From the NCBI GenBank assembly GCA_027405735.1, contig JAPEHQ010000016.1, positions 1-64,000 of the forward strand: a DNA stretch of 64,000 nt. Reading direction: 5' to 3'. Below, in pieces: positions 24,283-37,887 of this stretch (within the stretch, counting starts at the first letter, position 1; the number at the start of each line of letters is the position of its first letter). This stretch comes from Mucor racemosus. Lineage: Eukaryota; Mucoromycota; Mucoromycetes; Mucorales; Mucoraceae. Position numbers and translations under genes: made by a program. Under the pieces are notes generated by a model. It saw only the letters and a program-made list of their open reading frames with translations. It was not told the origin of the DNA and did no database searches.

Positions 24283-27200
24283 ATTCAACATTGTCCCGGC
24301 TACAAATTTTATTAAATAAAGCAAGGATGGTTACTATAGTGATTGTTTCATAAATTTGAATGATGCAGAAATGGCCAGCTTAAAATTGAGAAAGCGCATT
24401 TGAAATGAAAATAAGTGGAGAAAATACTAAGGTATTGCAATGATGGGTATTAAGTAAAGTCTAGATTATTTTTCATTCTCTACCAGGATATTTAGTTTTT
24501 GGATGGCTGTAAAGACTTTTTTATTTTTTTATAAATTTTGTGAGAGCACTTTTTCTGTTATAGAGATTTATGAAGGGATGACAGGTATGCACAGCTAAAG
24601 CCATAGGATAGTACTCATTAACGTCTATCTAACGAATTTTATCTCGTGAAAAAATATTGATTTTTGGTCGAGAAAATTGAGATTGAATGATTGATTTTTG
24701 GTGATACAAAAAAGGATTCATTTTGGACGAGGATATACAAGGAAAAATTTTCGGTTTTACAAAAAAAAGATTAAAAAAAAGTATATCCCCACGAAAAATA
24801 GGGCTACAGATACGTATAAATACTCATTCTGTAGATAATTTTGTTGCGCATAATGTGCAAATAAAATATTTTAGGGTTGCATTTGAATGAAGGGTACTTT
24901 TTGATCAAAAACCGTTAAAATTTGATACTAAATTTACTAGAGATTTTATGAGAAAAACATTTTTAAAACCTACATGGATCGATTCAGAATTAAAAACTGA
25001 ACCCAAGATATTTAATATGCTAGCTCAACTTACTATGCATTTTCGTGAGTAATTAAACATACAAGGTTTTTTTTTGGATTTTTTTGGATTTTTTTTTCCG
25101 TTTGAACACTTTTTTGAATTGAAGCTCAGTCACATGTGCATATCTGATTATACAATTTTATATGGTGATATTCAAAATCGGAGCGTGCCCCCATTTCAAT
25201 AGATAATCAGGAAATGAAAAATGTAAGATATACTTGAGATGCTACAGAATATTGACAAAAAAGTTATTTCTATTCATCTTAATTTTTCAGCGAGTATAAA
25301 GGTTTCAAAAGTGAAACACTTGTTTTCCCCCCGCTTAAAATCTCAATCTAAGATGTCAAATATCTCGAGATTTTATAAGCTTGCAAATAATAGTTTCTAA
25401 GCTAAATCTTCTTGTTTTTCAATGTTTTATTACATATTAAAGTTTCAGGAATAGGTTTTTTTTGGACCCCCAAACCTCATAATTGTAAATCCTGTTTTGT
25501 TTTGTTTTTCTATTTTGTAGTTTTAACAATTTGGAGAATTTTCACATTTTTTTACAAAAGTATCGGTAGAAATCAGGCAACCAAATTTTCTGGGGTAAAA
25601 CTGGCTGCTAAAAACGAATCTGCAATTCATTTTATTGTATCTATCAATTTCGTCGAGATTTTTGTGGTATAAATTTTGCTGGATTCTAGTATATACGCCT
25701 ATGGCAACTCTTAAATTTTATTATAAAGCCTTACTTGAACACATGATAAAAGTTGTTGAACAAATTATTACGTACATTTTGATTTATAGTTTTAAATGCC
25801 AAGTCTAGCTTCAACAATTTTAGAGGGCAAAATAAGCTGAAAAACGTGAATATTTTTACTAGTGATCAATTTTAACGGAACTTTTTTTTCAAAAACAGTA
25901 CCCATCCATTCAACATTGTCCCGGCTACAAATTTTATTAAATAAAGCAAGGATGGTTACTATAGTGATTGTTTCATAAATTTGAATGATGCAGAAATGGC
26001 CAGCTTAAAATTGAGAAAGCGCATTTGAAATGAAAATAAGTGGAGAAAATACTAAGGTATTGCAATGATGGGTATTAAGTAAAGTCTAGATTATTTTTCA
26101 TTCTCTACCAGGATATTTAGTTTTTGGATGGCTGTAAAGACTTTTTTATTTTTTTATAAATTTTGTGAGAGCACTTTTTCTGTTATAGAGATTTATGAAG
26201 GGATGACAGGTATGCACAGCTAAAGCCATAGGATAGTACTCATTAACGTCTATCTAACGAATTTTATCTCGTGAAAAAATATTGATTTTTGGTCGAGAAA
26301 ATTGAGATTGAATGATTGATTTTTGGTGATACAAAAAAGGATTCATTTTGGACGAGGATATACAAGGAAAAATTTTCGGTTTTACAAAAAAAAGATTAAA
26401 AAAAAGTATATCCCCACGAAAAATAGGGCTACAGATACGTATAAATACTCATTCTGTAGATAATTTTGTTGCGCATAATGTGCAAATAAAATATTTTAGG
26501 GTTGCATTTGAATGAAGGGTACTTTTTGATCAAAAACCGTTAAAATTTGATACTAAATTTACTAGAGATTTTATGAGAAAAACATTTTTAAAACCTACAT
26601 GGATCGATTCAGAATTAAAAACTGAACCCAAGATATTTAATATGCTAGCTCAACTTACTATGCATTTTCGTGAGTAATTAAACATACAAGGTTTTTTTTT
26701 GGATTTTTTTGGATTTTTTTTTCCGTTTGAACACTTTTTTGAATTGAAGCTCAGTCACATGTGCATATCTGATTATACAATTTTATATGGTGATATTCAA
26801 AATCGGAGCGTGCCCCCATTTCAATAGATAATCAGGAAATGAAAAATGTAAGATATACTTGAGATGCTACAGAATATTGACAAAAAAGTTATTTCTATTC
26901 ATCTTAATTTTTCAGCGAGTATAAAGGTTTCAAAAGTGAAACACTTGTTTTCCCCCCGCTTAAAATCTCAATCTAAGATGTCAAATATCTCGAGATTTTA
27001 TAAGCTTGCAAATAATAGTTTCTAAGCTAAATCTTCTTGTTTTTCAATGTTTTATTACATATTAAAGTTTCAGGAATAGGTTTTTTTTGGACCCCCAAAC
27101 CTCATAATTGTAAATCCTGTTTTGTTTTGTTTTTCTATTTTGTAGTTTTAACAATTTGGAGAATTTTCACATTTTTTTACAAAAGTATCGGTAGAAATCA

Positions 27201-30200
27201 GGCAACCAAATTTTCTGGGGTAAAACTGGCTGCTAAAAACGAATCTGCAATTCATTTTATTGTATCTATCAATTTCGTCGAGATTTTTGTGGTATAAATT
27301 TTGCTGGATTCTAGTATATACGCCTATGGCAACTCTTAAATTTTATTATAAAGCCTTACTTGAACACATGATAAAAGTTGTTGAACAAATTATTACGTAC
27401 ATTTTGATTTATAGTTTTAAATGCCAAGTCTAGCTTCAACAATTTTAGAGGGCAAAATAAGCTGAAAAACGTGAATATTTTTACTAGTGATCAATTTTAA
27501 CGGAACTTTTTTTTCAAAAACAGTACCCATCCATTCAACATTGTCCCGGCTACAAATTTTATTAAATAAAGCAAGGATGGTTACTATAGTGATTGTTTCA
27601 TAAATTTGAATGATGCAGAAATGGCCAGCTTAAAATTGAGAAAGCGCATTTGAAATGAAAATAAGTGGAGAAAATACTAAGGTATTGCAATGATGGGTAT
27701 TAAGTAAAGTCTAGATTATTTTTCATTCTCTACCAGGATATTTAGTTTTTGGATGGCTGTAAAGACTTTTTTATTTTTTTATAAATTTTGTGAGAGCACT
27801 TTTTCTGTTATAGAGATTTATGAAGGGATGACAGGTATGCACAGCTAAAGCCATAGGATAGTACTCATTAACGTCTATCTAACGAATTTTATCTCGTGAA
27901 AAAATATTGATTTTTGGTCGAGAAAATTGAGATTGAATGATTGATTTTTGGTGATACAAAAAAGGATTCATTTTGGACGAGGATATACAAGGAAAAATTT
28001 TCGGTTTTACAAAAAAAAGATTAAAAAAAAGTATATCCCCACGAAAAATAGGGCTACAGATACGTATAAATACTCATTCTGTAGATAATTTTGTTGCGCA
28101 TAATGTGCAAATAAAATATTTTAGGGTTGCATTTGAATGAAGGGTACTTTTTGATCAAAAACCGTTAAAATTTGATACTAAATTTACTAGAGATTTTATG
28201 AGAAAAACATTTTTAAAACCTACATGGATCGATTCAGAATTAAAAACTGAACCCAAGATATTTAATATGCTAGCTCAACTTACTATGCATTTTCGTGAGT
28301 AATTAAACATACAAGGTTTTTTTTTGGATTTTTTTGGATTTTTTTTTCCGTTTGAACACTTTTTTGAATTGAAGCTCAGTCACATGTGCATATCTGATTA
28401 TACAATTTTATATGGTGATATTCAAAATCGGAGCGTGCCCCCATTTCAATAGATAATCAGGAAATGAAAAATGTAAGATATACTTGAGATGCTACAGAAT
28501 ATTGACAAAAAAGTTATTTCTATTCATCTTAATTTTTCAGCGAGTATAAAGGTTTCAAAAGTGAAACACTTGTTTTCCCCCCGCTTAAAATCTCAATCTA
28601 AGATGTCAAATATCTCGAGATTTTATAAGCTTGCAAATAATAGTTTCTAAGCTAAATCTTCTTGTTTTTCAATGTTTTATTACATATTAAAGTTTCAGGA
28701 ATAGGTTTTTTTTGGACCCCCAAACCTCATAATTGTAAATCCTGTTTTGTTTTGTTTTTCTATTTTGTAGTTTTAACAATTTGGAGAATTTTCACATTTT
28801 TTTACAAAAGTATCGGTAGAAATCAGGCAACCAAATTTTCTGGGGTAAAACTGGCTGCTAAAAACGAATCTGCAATTCATTTTATTGTATCTATCAATTT
28901 CGTCGAGATTTTTGTGGTATAAATTTTGCTGGATTCTAGTATATACGCCTATGGCAACTCTTAAATTTTATTATAAAGCCTTACTTGAACACATGATAAA
29001 AGTTGTTGAACAAATTATTACGTACATTTTGATTTATAGTTTTAAATGCCAAGTCTAGCTTCAACAATTTTAGAGGGCAAAATAAGCTGAAAAACGTGAA
29101 TATTTTTACTAGTGATCAATTTTAACGGAACTTTTTTTTCAAAAACAGTACCCATCCATTCAACATTGTCCCGGCTACAAATTTTATTAAATAAAGCAAG
29201 GATGGTTACTATAGTGATTGTTTCATAAATTTGAATGATGCAGAAATGGCCAGCTTAAAATTGAGAAAGCGCATTTGAAATGAAAATAAGTGGAGAAAAT
29301 ACTAAGGTATTGCAATGATGGGTATTAAGTAAAGTCTAGATTATTTTTCATTCTCTACCAGGATATTTAGTTTTTGGATGGCTGTAAAGACTTTTTTATT
29401 TTTTTATAAATTTTGTGAGAGCACTTTTTCTGTTATAGAGATTTATGAAGGGATGACAGGTATGCACAGCTAAAGCCATAGGATAGTACTCATTAACGTC
29501 TATCTAACGAATTTTATCTCGTGAAAAAATATTGATTTTTGGTCGAGAAAATTGAGATTGAATGATTGATTTTTGGTGATACAAAAAAGGATTCATTTTG
29601 GACGAGGATATACAAGGAAAAATTTTCGGTTTTACAAAAAAAAGATTAAAAAAAAGTATATCCCCACGAAAAATAGGGCTACAGATACGTATAAATACTC
29701 ATTCTGTAGATAATTTTGTTGCGCATAATGTGCAAATAAAATATTTTAGGGTTGCATTTGAATGAAGGGTACTTTTTGATCAAAAACCGTTAAAATTTGA
29801 TACTAAATTTACTAGAGATTTTATGAGAAAAACATTTTTAAAACCTACATGGATCGATTCAGAATTAAAAACTGAACCCAAGATATTTAATATGCTAGCT
29901 CAACTTACTATGCATTTTCGTGAGTAATTAAACATACAAGGTTTTTTTTTGGATTTTTTTGGATTTTTTTTTCCGTTTGAACACTTTTTTGAATTGAAGC
30001 TCAGTCACATGTGCATATCTGATTATACAATTTTATATGGTGATATTCAAAATCGGAGCGTGCCCCCATTTCAATAGATAATCAGGAAATGAAAAATGTA
30101 AGATATACTTGAGATGCTACAGAATATTGACAAAAAAGTTATTTCTATTCATCTTAATTTTTCAGCGAGTATAAAGGTTTCAAAAGTGAAACACTTGTTT

Positions 30201-33200
30201 TCCCCCCGCTTAAAATCTCAATCTAAGATGTCAAATATCTCGAGATTTTATAAGCTTGCAAATAATAGTTTCTAAGCTAAATCTTCTTGTTTTTCAATGT
30301 TTTATTACATATTAAAGTTTCAGGAATAGGTTTTTTTTGGACCCCCAAACCTCATAATTGTAAATCCTGTTTTGTTTTGTTTTTCTATTTTGTAGTTTTA
30401 ACAATTTGGAGAATTTTCACATTTTTTTACAAAAGTATCGGTAGAAATCAGGCAACCAAATTTTCTGGGGTAAAACTGGCTGCTAAAAACGAATCTGCAA
30501 TTCATTTTATTGTATCTATCAATTTCGTCGAGATTTTTGTGGTATAAATTTTGCTGGATTCTAGTATATACGCCTATGGCAACTCTTAAATTTTATTATA
30601 AAGCCTTACTTGAACACATGATAAAAGTTGTTGAACAAATTATTACGTACATTTTGATTTATAGTTTTAAATGCCAAGTCTAGCTTCAACAATTTTAGAG
30701 GGCAAAATAAGCTGAAAAACGTGAATATTTTTACTAGTGATCAATTTTAACGGAACTTTTTTTTCAAAAACAGTACCCATCCATTCAACATTGTCCCGGC
30801 TACAAATTTTATTAAATAAAGCAAGGATGGTTACTATAGTGATTGTTTCATAAATTTGAATGATGCAGAAATGGCCAGCTTAAAATTGAGAAAGCGCATT
30901 TGAAATGAAAATAAGTGGAGAAAATACTAAGGTATTGCAATGATGGGTATTAAGTAAAGTCTAGATTATTTTTCATTCTCTACCAGGATATTTAGTTTTT
31001 GGATGGCTGTAAAGACTTTTTTATTTTTTTATAAATTTTGTGAGAGCACTTTTTCTGTTATAGAGATTTATGAAGGGATGACAGGTATGCACAGCTAAAG
31101 CCATAGGATAGTACTCATTAACGTCTATCTAACGAATTTTATCTCGTGAAAAAATATTGATTTTTGGTCGAGAAAATTGAGATTGAATGATTGATTTTTG
31201 GTGATACAAAAAAGGATTCATTTTGGACGAGGATATACAAGGAAAAATTTTCGGTTTTACAAAAAAAAGATTAAAAAAAAGTATATCCCCACGAAAAATA
31301 GGGCTACAGATACGTATAAATACTCATTCTGTAGATAATTTTGTTGCGCATAATGTGCAAATAAAATATTTTAGGGTTGCATTTGAATGAAGGGTACTTT
31401 TTGATCAAAAACCGTTAAAATTTGATACTAAATTTACTAGAGATTTTATGAGAAAAACATTTTTAAAACCTACATGGATCGATTCAGAATTAAAAACTGA
31501 ACCCAAGATATTTAATATGCTAGCTCAACTTACTATGCATTTTCGTGAGTAATTAAACATACAAGGTTTTTTTTTGGATTTTTTTGGATTTTTTTTTCCG
31601 TTTGAACACTTTTTTGAATTGAAGCTCAGTCACATGTGCATATCTGATTATACAATTTTATATGGTGATATTCAAAATCGGAGCGTGCCCCCATTTCAAT
31701 AGATAATCAGGAAATGAAAAATGTAAGATATACTTGAGATGCTACAGAATATTGACAAAAAAGTTATTTCTATTCATCTTAATTTTTCAGCGAGTATAAA
31801 GGTTTCAAAAGTGAAACACTTGTTTTCCCCCCGCTTAAAATCTCAATCTAAGATGTCAAATATCTCGAGATTTTATAAGCTTGCAAATAATAGTTTCTAA
31901 GCTAAATCTTCTTGTTTTTCAATGTTTTATTACATATTAAAGTTTCAGGAATAGGTTTTTTTTGGACCCCCAAACCTCATAATTGTAAATCCTGTTTTGT
32001 TTTGTTTTTCTATTTTGTAGTTTTAACAATTTGGAGAATTTTCACATTTTTTTACAAAAGTATCGGTAGAAATCAGGCAACCAAATTTTCTGGGGTAAAA
32101 CTGGCTGCTAAAAACGAATCTGCAATTCATTTTATTGTATCTATCAATTTCGTCGAGATTTTTGTGGTATAAATTTTGCTGGATTCTAGTATATACGCCT
32201 ATGGCAACTCTTAAATTTTATTATAAAGCCTTACTTGAACACATGATAAAAGTTGTTGAACAAATTATTACGTACATTTTGATTTATAGTTTTAAATGCC
32301 AAGTCTAGCTTCAACAATTTTAGAGGGCAAAATAAGCTGAAAAACGTGAATATTTTTACTAGTGATCAATTTTAACGGAACTTTTTTTTCAAAAACAGTA
32401 CCCATCCATTCAACATTGTCCCGGCTACAAATTTTATTAAATAAAGCAAGGATGGTTACTATAGTGATTGTTTCATAAATTTGAATGATGCAGAAATGGC
32501 CAGCTTAAAATTGAGAAAGCGCATTTGAAATGAAAATAAGTGGAGAAAATACTAAGGTATTGCAATGATGGGTATTAAGTAAAGTCTAGATTATTTTTCA
32601 TTCTCTACCAGGATATTTAGTTTTTGGATGGCTGTAAAGACTTTTTTATTTTTTTATAAATTTTGTGAGAGCACTTTTTCTGTTATAGAGATTTATGAAG
32701 GGATGACAGGTATGCACAGCTAAAGCCATAGGATAGTACTCATTAACGTCTATCTAACGAATTTTATCTCGTGAAAAAATATTGATTTTTGGTCGAGAAA
32801 ATTGAGATTGAATGATTGATTTTTGGTGATACAAAAAAGGATTCATTTTGGACGAGGATATACAAGGAAAAATTTTCGGTTTTACAAAAAAAAGATTAAA
32901 AAAAAGTATATCCCCACGAAAAATAGGGCTACAGATACGTATAAATACTCATTCTGTAGATAATTTTGTTGCGCATAATGTGCAAATAAAATATTTTAGG
33001 GTTGCATTTGAATGAAGGGTACTTTTTGATCAAAAACCGTTAAAATTTGATACTAAATTTACTAGAGATTTTATGAGAAAAACATTTTTAAAACCTACAT
33101 GGATCGATTCAGAATTAAAAACTGAACCCAAGATATTTAATATGCTAGCTCAACTTACTATGCATTTTCGTGAGTAATTAAACATACAAGGTTTTTTTTT

Positions 33201-36200
33201 GGATTTTTTTGGATTTTTTTTTCCGTTTGAACACTTTTTTGAATTGAAGCTCAGTCACATGTGCATATCTGATTATACAATTTTATATGGTGATATTCAA
33301 AATCGGAGCGTGCCCCCATTTCAATAGATAATCAGGAAATGAAAAATGTAAGATATACTTGAGATGCTACAGAATATTGACAAAAAAGTTATTTCTATTC
33401 ATCTTAATTTTTCAGCGAGTATAAAGGTTTCAAAAGTGAAACACTTGTTTTCCCCCCGCTTAAAATCTCAATCTAAGATGTCAAATATCTCGAGATTTTA
33501 TAAGCTTGCAAATAATAGTTTCTAAGCTAAATCTTCTTGTTTTTCAATGTTTTATTACATATTAAAGTTTCAGGAATAGGTTTTTTTTGGACCCCCAAAC
33601 CTCATAATTGTAAATCCTGTTTTGTTTTGTTTTTCTATTTTGTAGTTTTAACAATTTGGAGAATTTTCACATTTTTTTACAAAAGTATCGGTAGAAATCA
33701 GGCAACCAAATTTTCTGGGGTAAAACTGGCTGCTAAAAACGAATCTGCAATTCATTTTATTGTATCTATCAATTTCGTCGAGATTTTTGTGGTATAAATT
33801 TTGCTGGATTCTAGTATATACGCCTATGGCAACTCTTAAATTTTATTATAAAGCCTTACTTGAACACATGATAAAAGTTGTTGAACAAATTATTACGTAC
33901 ATTTTGATTTATAGTTTTAAATGCCAAGTCTAGCTTCAACAATTTTAGAGGGCAAAATAAGCTGAAAAACGTGAATATTTTTACTAGTGATCAATTTTAA
34001 CGGAACTTTTTTTTCAAAAACAGTACCCATCCATTCAACATTGTCCCGGCTACAAATTTTATTAAATAAAGCAAGGATGGTTACTATAGTGATTGTTTCA
34101 TAAATTTGAATGATGCAGAAATGGCCAGCTTAAAATTGAGAAAGCGCATTTGAAATGAAAATAAGTGGAGAAAATACTAAGGTATTGCAATGATGGGTAT
34201 TAAGTAAAGTCTAGATTATTTTTCATTCTCTACCAGGATATTTAGTTTTTGGATGGCTGTAAAGACTTTTTTATTTTTTTATAAATTTTGTGAGAGCACT
34301 TTTTCTGTTATAGAGATTTATGAAGGGATGACAGGTATGCACAGCTAAAGCCATAGGATAGTACTCATTAACGTCTATCTAACGAATTTTATCTCGTGAA
34401 AAAATATTGATTTTTGGTCGAGAAAATTGAGATTGAATGATTGATTTTTGGTGATACAAAAAAGGATTCATTTTGGACGAGGATATACAAGGAAAAATTT
34501 TCGGTTTTACAAAAAAAAGATTAAAAAAAAGTATATCCCCACGAAAAATAGGGCTACAGATACGTATAAATACTCATTCTGTAGATAATTTTGTTGCGCA
34601 TAATGTGCAAATAAAATATTTTAGGGTTGCATTTGAATGAAGGGTACTTTTTGATCAAAAACCGTTAAAATTTGATACTAAATTTACTAGAGATTTTATG
34701 AGAAAAACATTTTTAAAACCTACATGGATCGATTCAGAATTAAAAACTGAACCCAAGATATTTAATATGCTAGCTCAACTTACTATGCATTTTCGTGAGT
34801 AATTAAACATACAAGGTTTTTTTTTGGATTTTTTTGGATTTTTTTTTCCGTTTGAACACTTTTTTGAATTGAAGCTCAGTCACATGTGCATATCTGATTA
34901 TACAATTTTATATGGTGATATTCAAAATCGGAGCGTGCCCCCATTTCAATAGATAATCAGGAAATGAAAAATGTAAGATATACTTGAGATGCTACAGAAT
35001 ATTGACAAAAAAGTTATTTCTATTCATCTTAATTTTTCAGCGAGTATAAAGGTTTCAAAAGTGAAACACTTGTTTTCCCCCCGCTTAAAATCTCAATCTA
35101 AGATGTCAAATATCTCGAGATTTTATAAGCTTGCAAATAATAGTTTCTAAGCTAAATCTTCTTGTTTTTCAATGTTTTATTACATATTAAAGTTTCAGGA
35201 ATAGGTTTTTTTTGGACCCCCAAACCTCATAATTGTAAATCCTGTTTTGTTTTGTTTTTCTATTTTGTAGTTTTAACAATTTGGAGAATTTTCACATTTT
35301 TTTACAAAAGTATCGGTAGAAATCAGGCAACCAAATTTTCTGGGGTAAAACTGGCTGCTAAAAACGAATCTGCAATTCATTTTATTGTATCTATCAATTT
35401 CGTCGAGATTTTTGTGGTATAAATTTTGCTGGATTCTAGTATATACGCCTATGGCAACTCTTAAATTTTATTATAAAGCCTTACTTGAACACATGATAAA
35501 AGTTGTTGAACAAATTATTACGTACATTTTGATTTATAGTTTTAAATGCCAAGTCTAGCTTCAACAATTTTAGAGGGCAAAATAAGCTGAAAAACGTGAA
35601 TATTTTTACTAGTGATCAATTTTAACGGAACTTTTTTTTCAAAAACAGTACCCATCCATTCAACATTGTCCCGGCTACAAATTTTATTAAATAAAGCAAG
35701 GATGGTTACTATAGTGATTGTTTCATAAATTTGAATGATGCAGAAATGGCCAGCTTAAAATTGAGAAAGCGCATTTGAAATGAAAATAAGTGGAGAAAAT
35801 ACTAAGGTATTGCAATGATGGGTATTAAGTAAAGTCTAGATTATTTTTCATTCTCTACCAGGATATTTAGTTTTTGGATGGCTGTAAAGACTTTTTTATT
35901 TTTTTATAAATTTTGTGAGAGCACTTTTTCTGTTATAGAGATTTATGAAGGGATGACAGGTATGCACAGCTAAAGCCATAGGATAGTACTCATTAACGTC
36001 TATCTAACGAATTTTATCTCGTGAAAAAATATTGATTTTTGGTCGAGAAAATTGAGATTGAATGATTGATTTTTGGTGATACAAAAAAGGATTCATTTTG
36101 GACGAGGATATACAAGGAAAAATTTTCGGTTTTACAAAAAAAAGATTAAAAAAAAGTATATCCCCACGAAAAATAGGGCTACAGATACGTATAAATACTC

Positions 36201-37036
36201 ATTCTGTAGATAATTTTGTTGCGCATAATGTGCAAATAAAATATTTTAGGGTTGCATTTGAATGAAGGGTACTTTTTGATCAAAAACCGTTAAAATTTGA
36301 TACTAAATTTACTAGAGATTTTATGAGAAAAACATTTTTAAAACCTACATGGATCGATTCAGAATTAAAAACTGAACCCAAGATATTTAATATGCTAGCT
36401 CAACTTACTATGCATTTTCGTGAGTAATTAAACATACAAGGTTTTTTTTTGGATTTTTTTGGATTTTTTTTTCCGTTTGAACACTTTTTTGAATTGAAGC
36501 TCAGTCACATGTGCATATCTGATTATACAATTTTATATGGTGATATTCAAAATCGGAGCGTGCCCCCATTTCAATAGATAATCAGGAAATGAAAAATGTA
36601 AGATATACTTGAGATGCTACAGAATATTGACAAAAAAGTTATTTCTATTCATCTTAATTTTTCAGCGAGTATAAAGGTTTCAAAAGTGAAACACTTGTTT
36701 TCCCCCCGCTTAAAATCTCAATCTAAGATGTCAAATATCTCGAGATTTTATAAGCTTGCAAATAATAGTTTCTAAGCTAAATCTTCTTGTTTTTCAATGT
36801 TTTATTACATATTAAAGTTTCAGGAATAGGTTTTTTTTGGACCCCCAAACCTCATAATTGTAAATCCTGTTTTGTTTTGTTTTTCTATTTTGTAGTTTTA
36901 ACAATTTGGAGAATTTTCACATTTTTTTACAAAAGTATCGGTAGAAATCAGGCAACCAAGTTTTCTGGGGTAAAACTGGCTGCTAAAAACGAATCTGCAA
37001 TTCATTTTATTGTATCTATCAATTTCGTCGAGATTT
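24283..37036. repeat. Tandem array of a 1,625-bp unit, seven full copies plus one partial
   Basis: Copies begin at 24283, 25908, 27533, 29158, 30783, 32408, 34033 and 35658, each exactly 1,625 bp apart. The eighth is cut off after about 1,379 bp and fades into diverged sequence near 37070. By eye the copies match throughout. The only difference I noticed is A to G at 36960 in the last copy. The unit is very AT-rich, with runs such as a repeated GGATTTTTTT. It has no convincing gene: the 86-codon frame repeated in it begins at TTG and resembles no protein I know. Parts of the unit have diverged relatives elsewhere in the window (60.26-60.53 kb inverted, about 56.73-56.83 kb). It looks like a recently amplified satellite derived from an interspersed element. 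Confidence 0.97.
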
Positions 37037-37069
37037 GTCTGGTACAAAGTTTGTTGAACTTTAGTGTAT

Positions 37070-37161
37070 TTACAATTTCGCATTCCTAATCAAGATCAAG
37101 TTGTAAGTGCTTCTGATATTCCTGTTACTAGAAAGGGTGCACATGGTATTGAAGATGTATA
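37070..37161 (+). other. Possible orphan C-terminal exon at the right edge of the array
   Basis: After a CTTTAG acceptor-like site at about 37063, an open frame reads FRIPNQDQVVSASDIP, then VTRKGAHGIEDV and a TAA stop at 37159-37161. It resembles the last exon of a protein-coding gene whose upstream part is missing or replaced by the array. Product unknown. Confidence 0.3.
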
Positions 37162-37326
37162 ATATACTAATTTATTGAATGTGCTATTTTTACTATCATG
37201 AAGAAGAAGTAGTATTTATAACTCAAAAGTATAAAGAATTTTTATTTAAAATTGTCTGTTAATTGCATGTGCTTTAAAATATGTTGTTTACAAGTTTATT
37301 TATACAGTCAAATCAGGAAGAAAATA

Positions 37327-37887
37327 TTAGTAGTTGTTATTTAAAATATCATCTACTCTCTTCACTTGAGCATAAGTAAACTTGATACCAGCCAAAAAAC
37401 TCTTCCAAATAGTCTCAGCAGAAATAACTTCACCAAAGATTTCTTGATCAAAAGTATTAACAGCCTCAGCTACGACAATAGTCTTGAAACCCTCATCTGT
37501 TCCAGAATAAGCCGTAGCATTTACACAGTTGTGAATCATCATACCTACGACAATGACTGTATCGACCTGTTTACTCGAGAGATATTCTTTGAGATCAGTG
37601 GCAACAAAGCTATTAGAATAGTTCTTGTAAATGACCTTCTCAGAAGCTAAAGGTTTAACAGTATCGTGAAATTCTGCTCCTCAAGTACCCTTTTTCATGA
37701 TAGGTAATGTTTTTTCCTGTTCCTGTATTGTATGGTAGCCGATATGGATAACTTCCTTCCCTTCTTGTCTAAACTTGTCCATGATTTTCTTGATATTGTT
37801 GGCAGTTTCTTCTGGCCTCCAGGTTGGCAAACCTCCACCAGGAAAATAATCATTTTGAGCGTCAACTATAATAAGAGCTTCCTTCAT
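37327..37887 (-). pseudogene. Isochorismatase-like cysteine hydrolase with one in-frame stop
   Basis: A single-exon frame of 187 codons starting at 37887 (MKEALIIVDAQNDYF). It carries the family's D-K-C triad: Asp in VDAQNDYF, Lys in VIYKNYSN and Cys in GMMIHNCVNATA. The family hydrolyses isochorismate, nicotinamide or related substrates; the substrate here is unknown. The frame is interrupted once, by TGA at 37683-37681, at a position where the family usually has the Trp of GTWGAE (here GT-stop-GAEF). That fits a single TGG to TGA change. Everything else, including the C-terminus to the TAA at 37327, is intact. It lies next to the array. It is either a recent nonsense allele or a base error. 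Confidence 0.8.

Noticed and set aside
25412..25672. 86-codon frame repeated in every satellite copy
   Set aside because: It begins at TTG, is dominated by codons expected from T-rich sequence, lies in a non-coding repeat, and matches no family I know.
24283..37036. rDNA or LTR-retrotransposon array
   Set aside because: The unit shows no rRNA-like conserved blocks, no gag-pol motifs, no LTR ends and no tRNA primer site.
24283..37036. CRISPR array
   Set aside because: The repeat is 1.6 kb and contiguous with no spacers, and the genome is eukaryotic.
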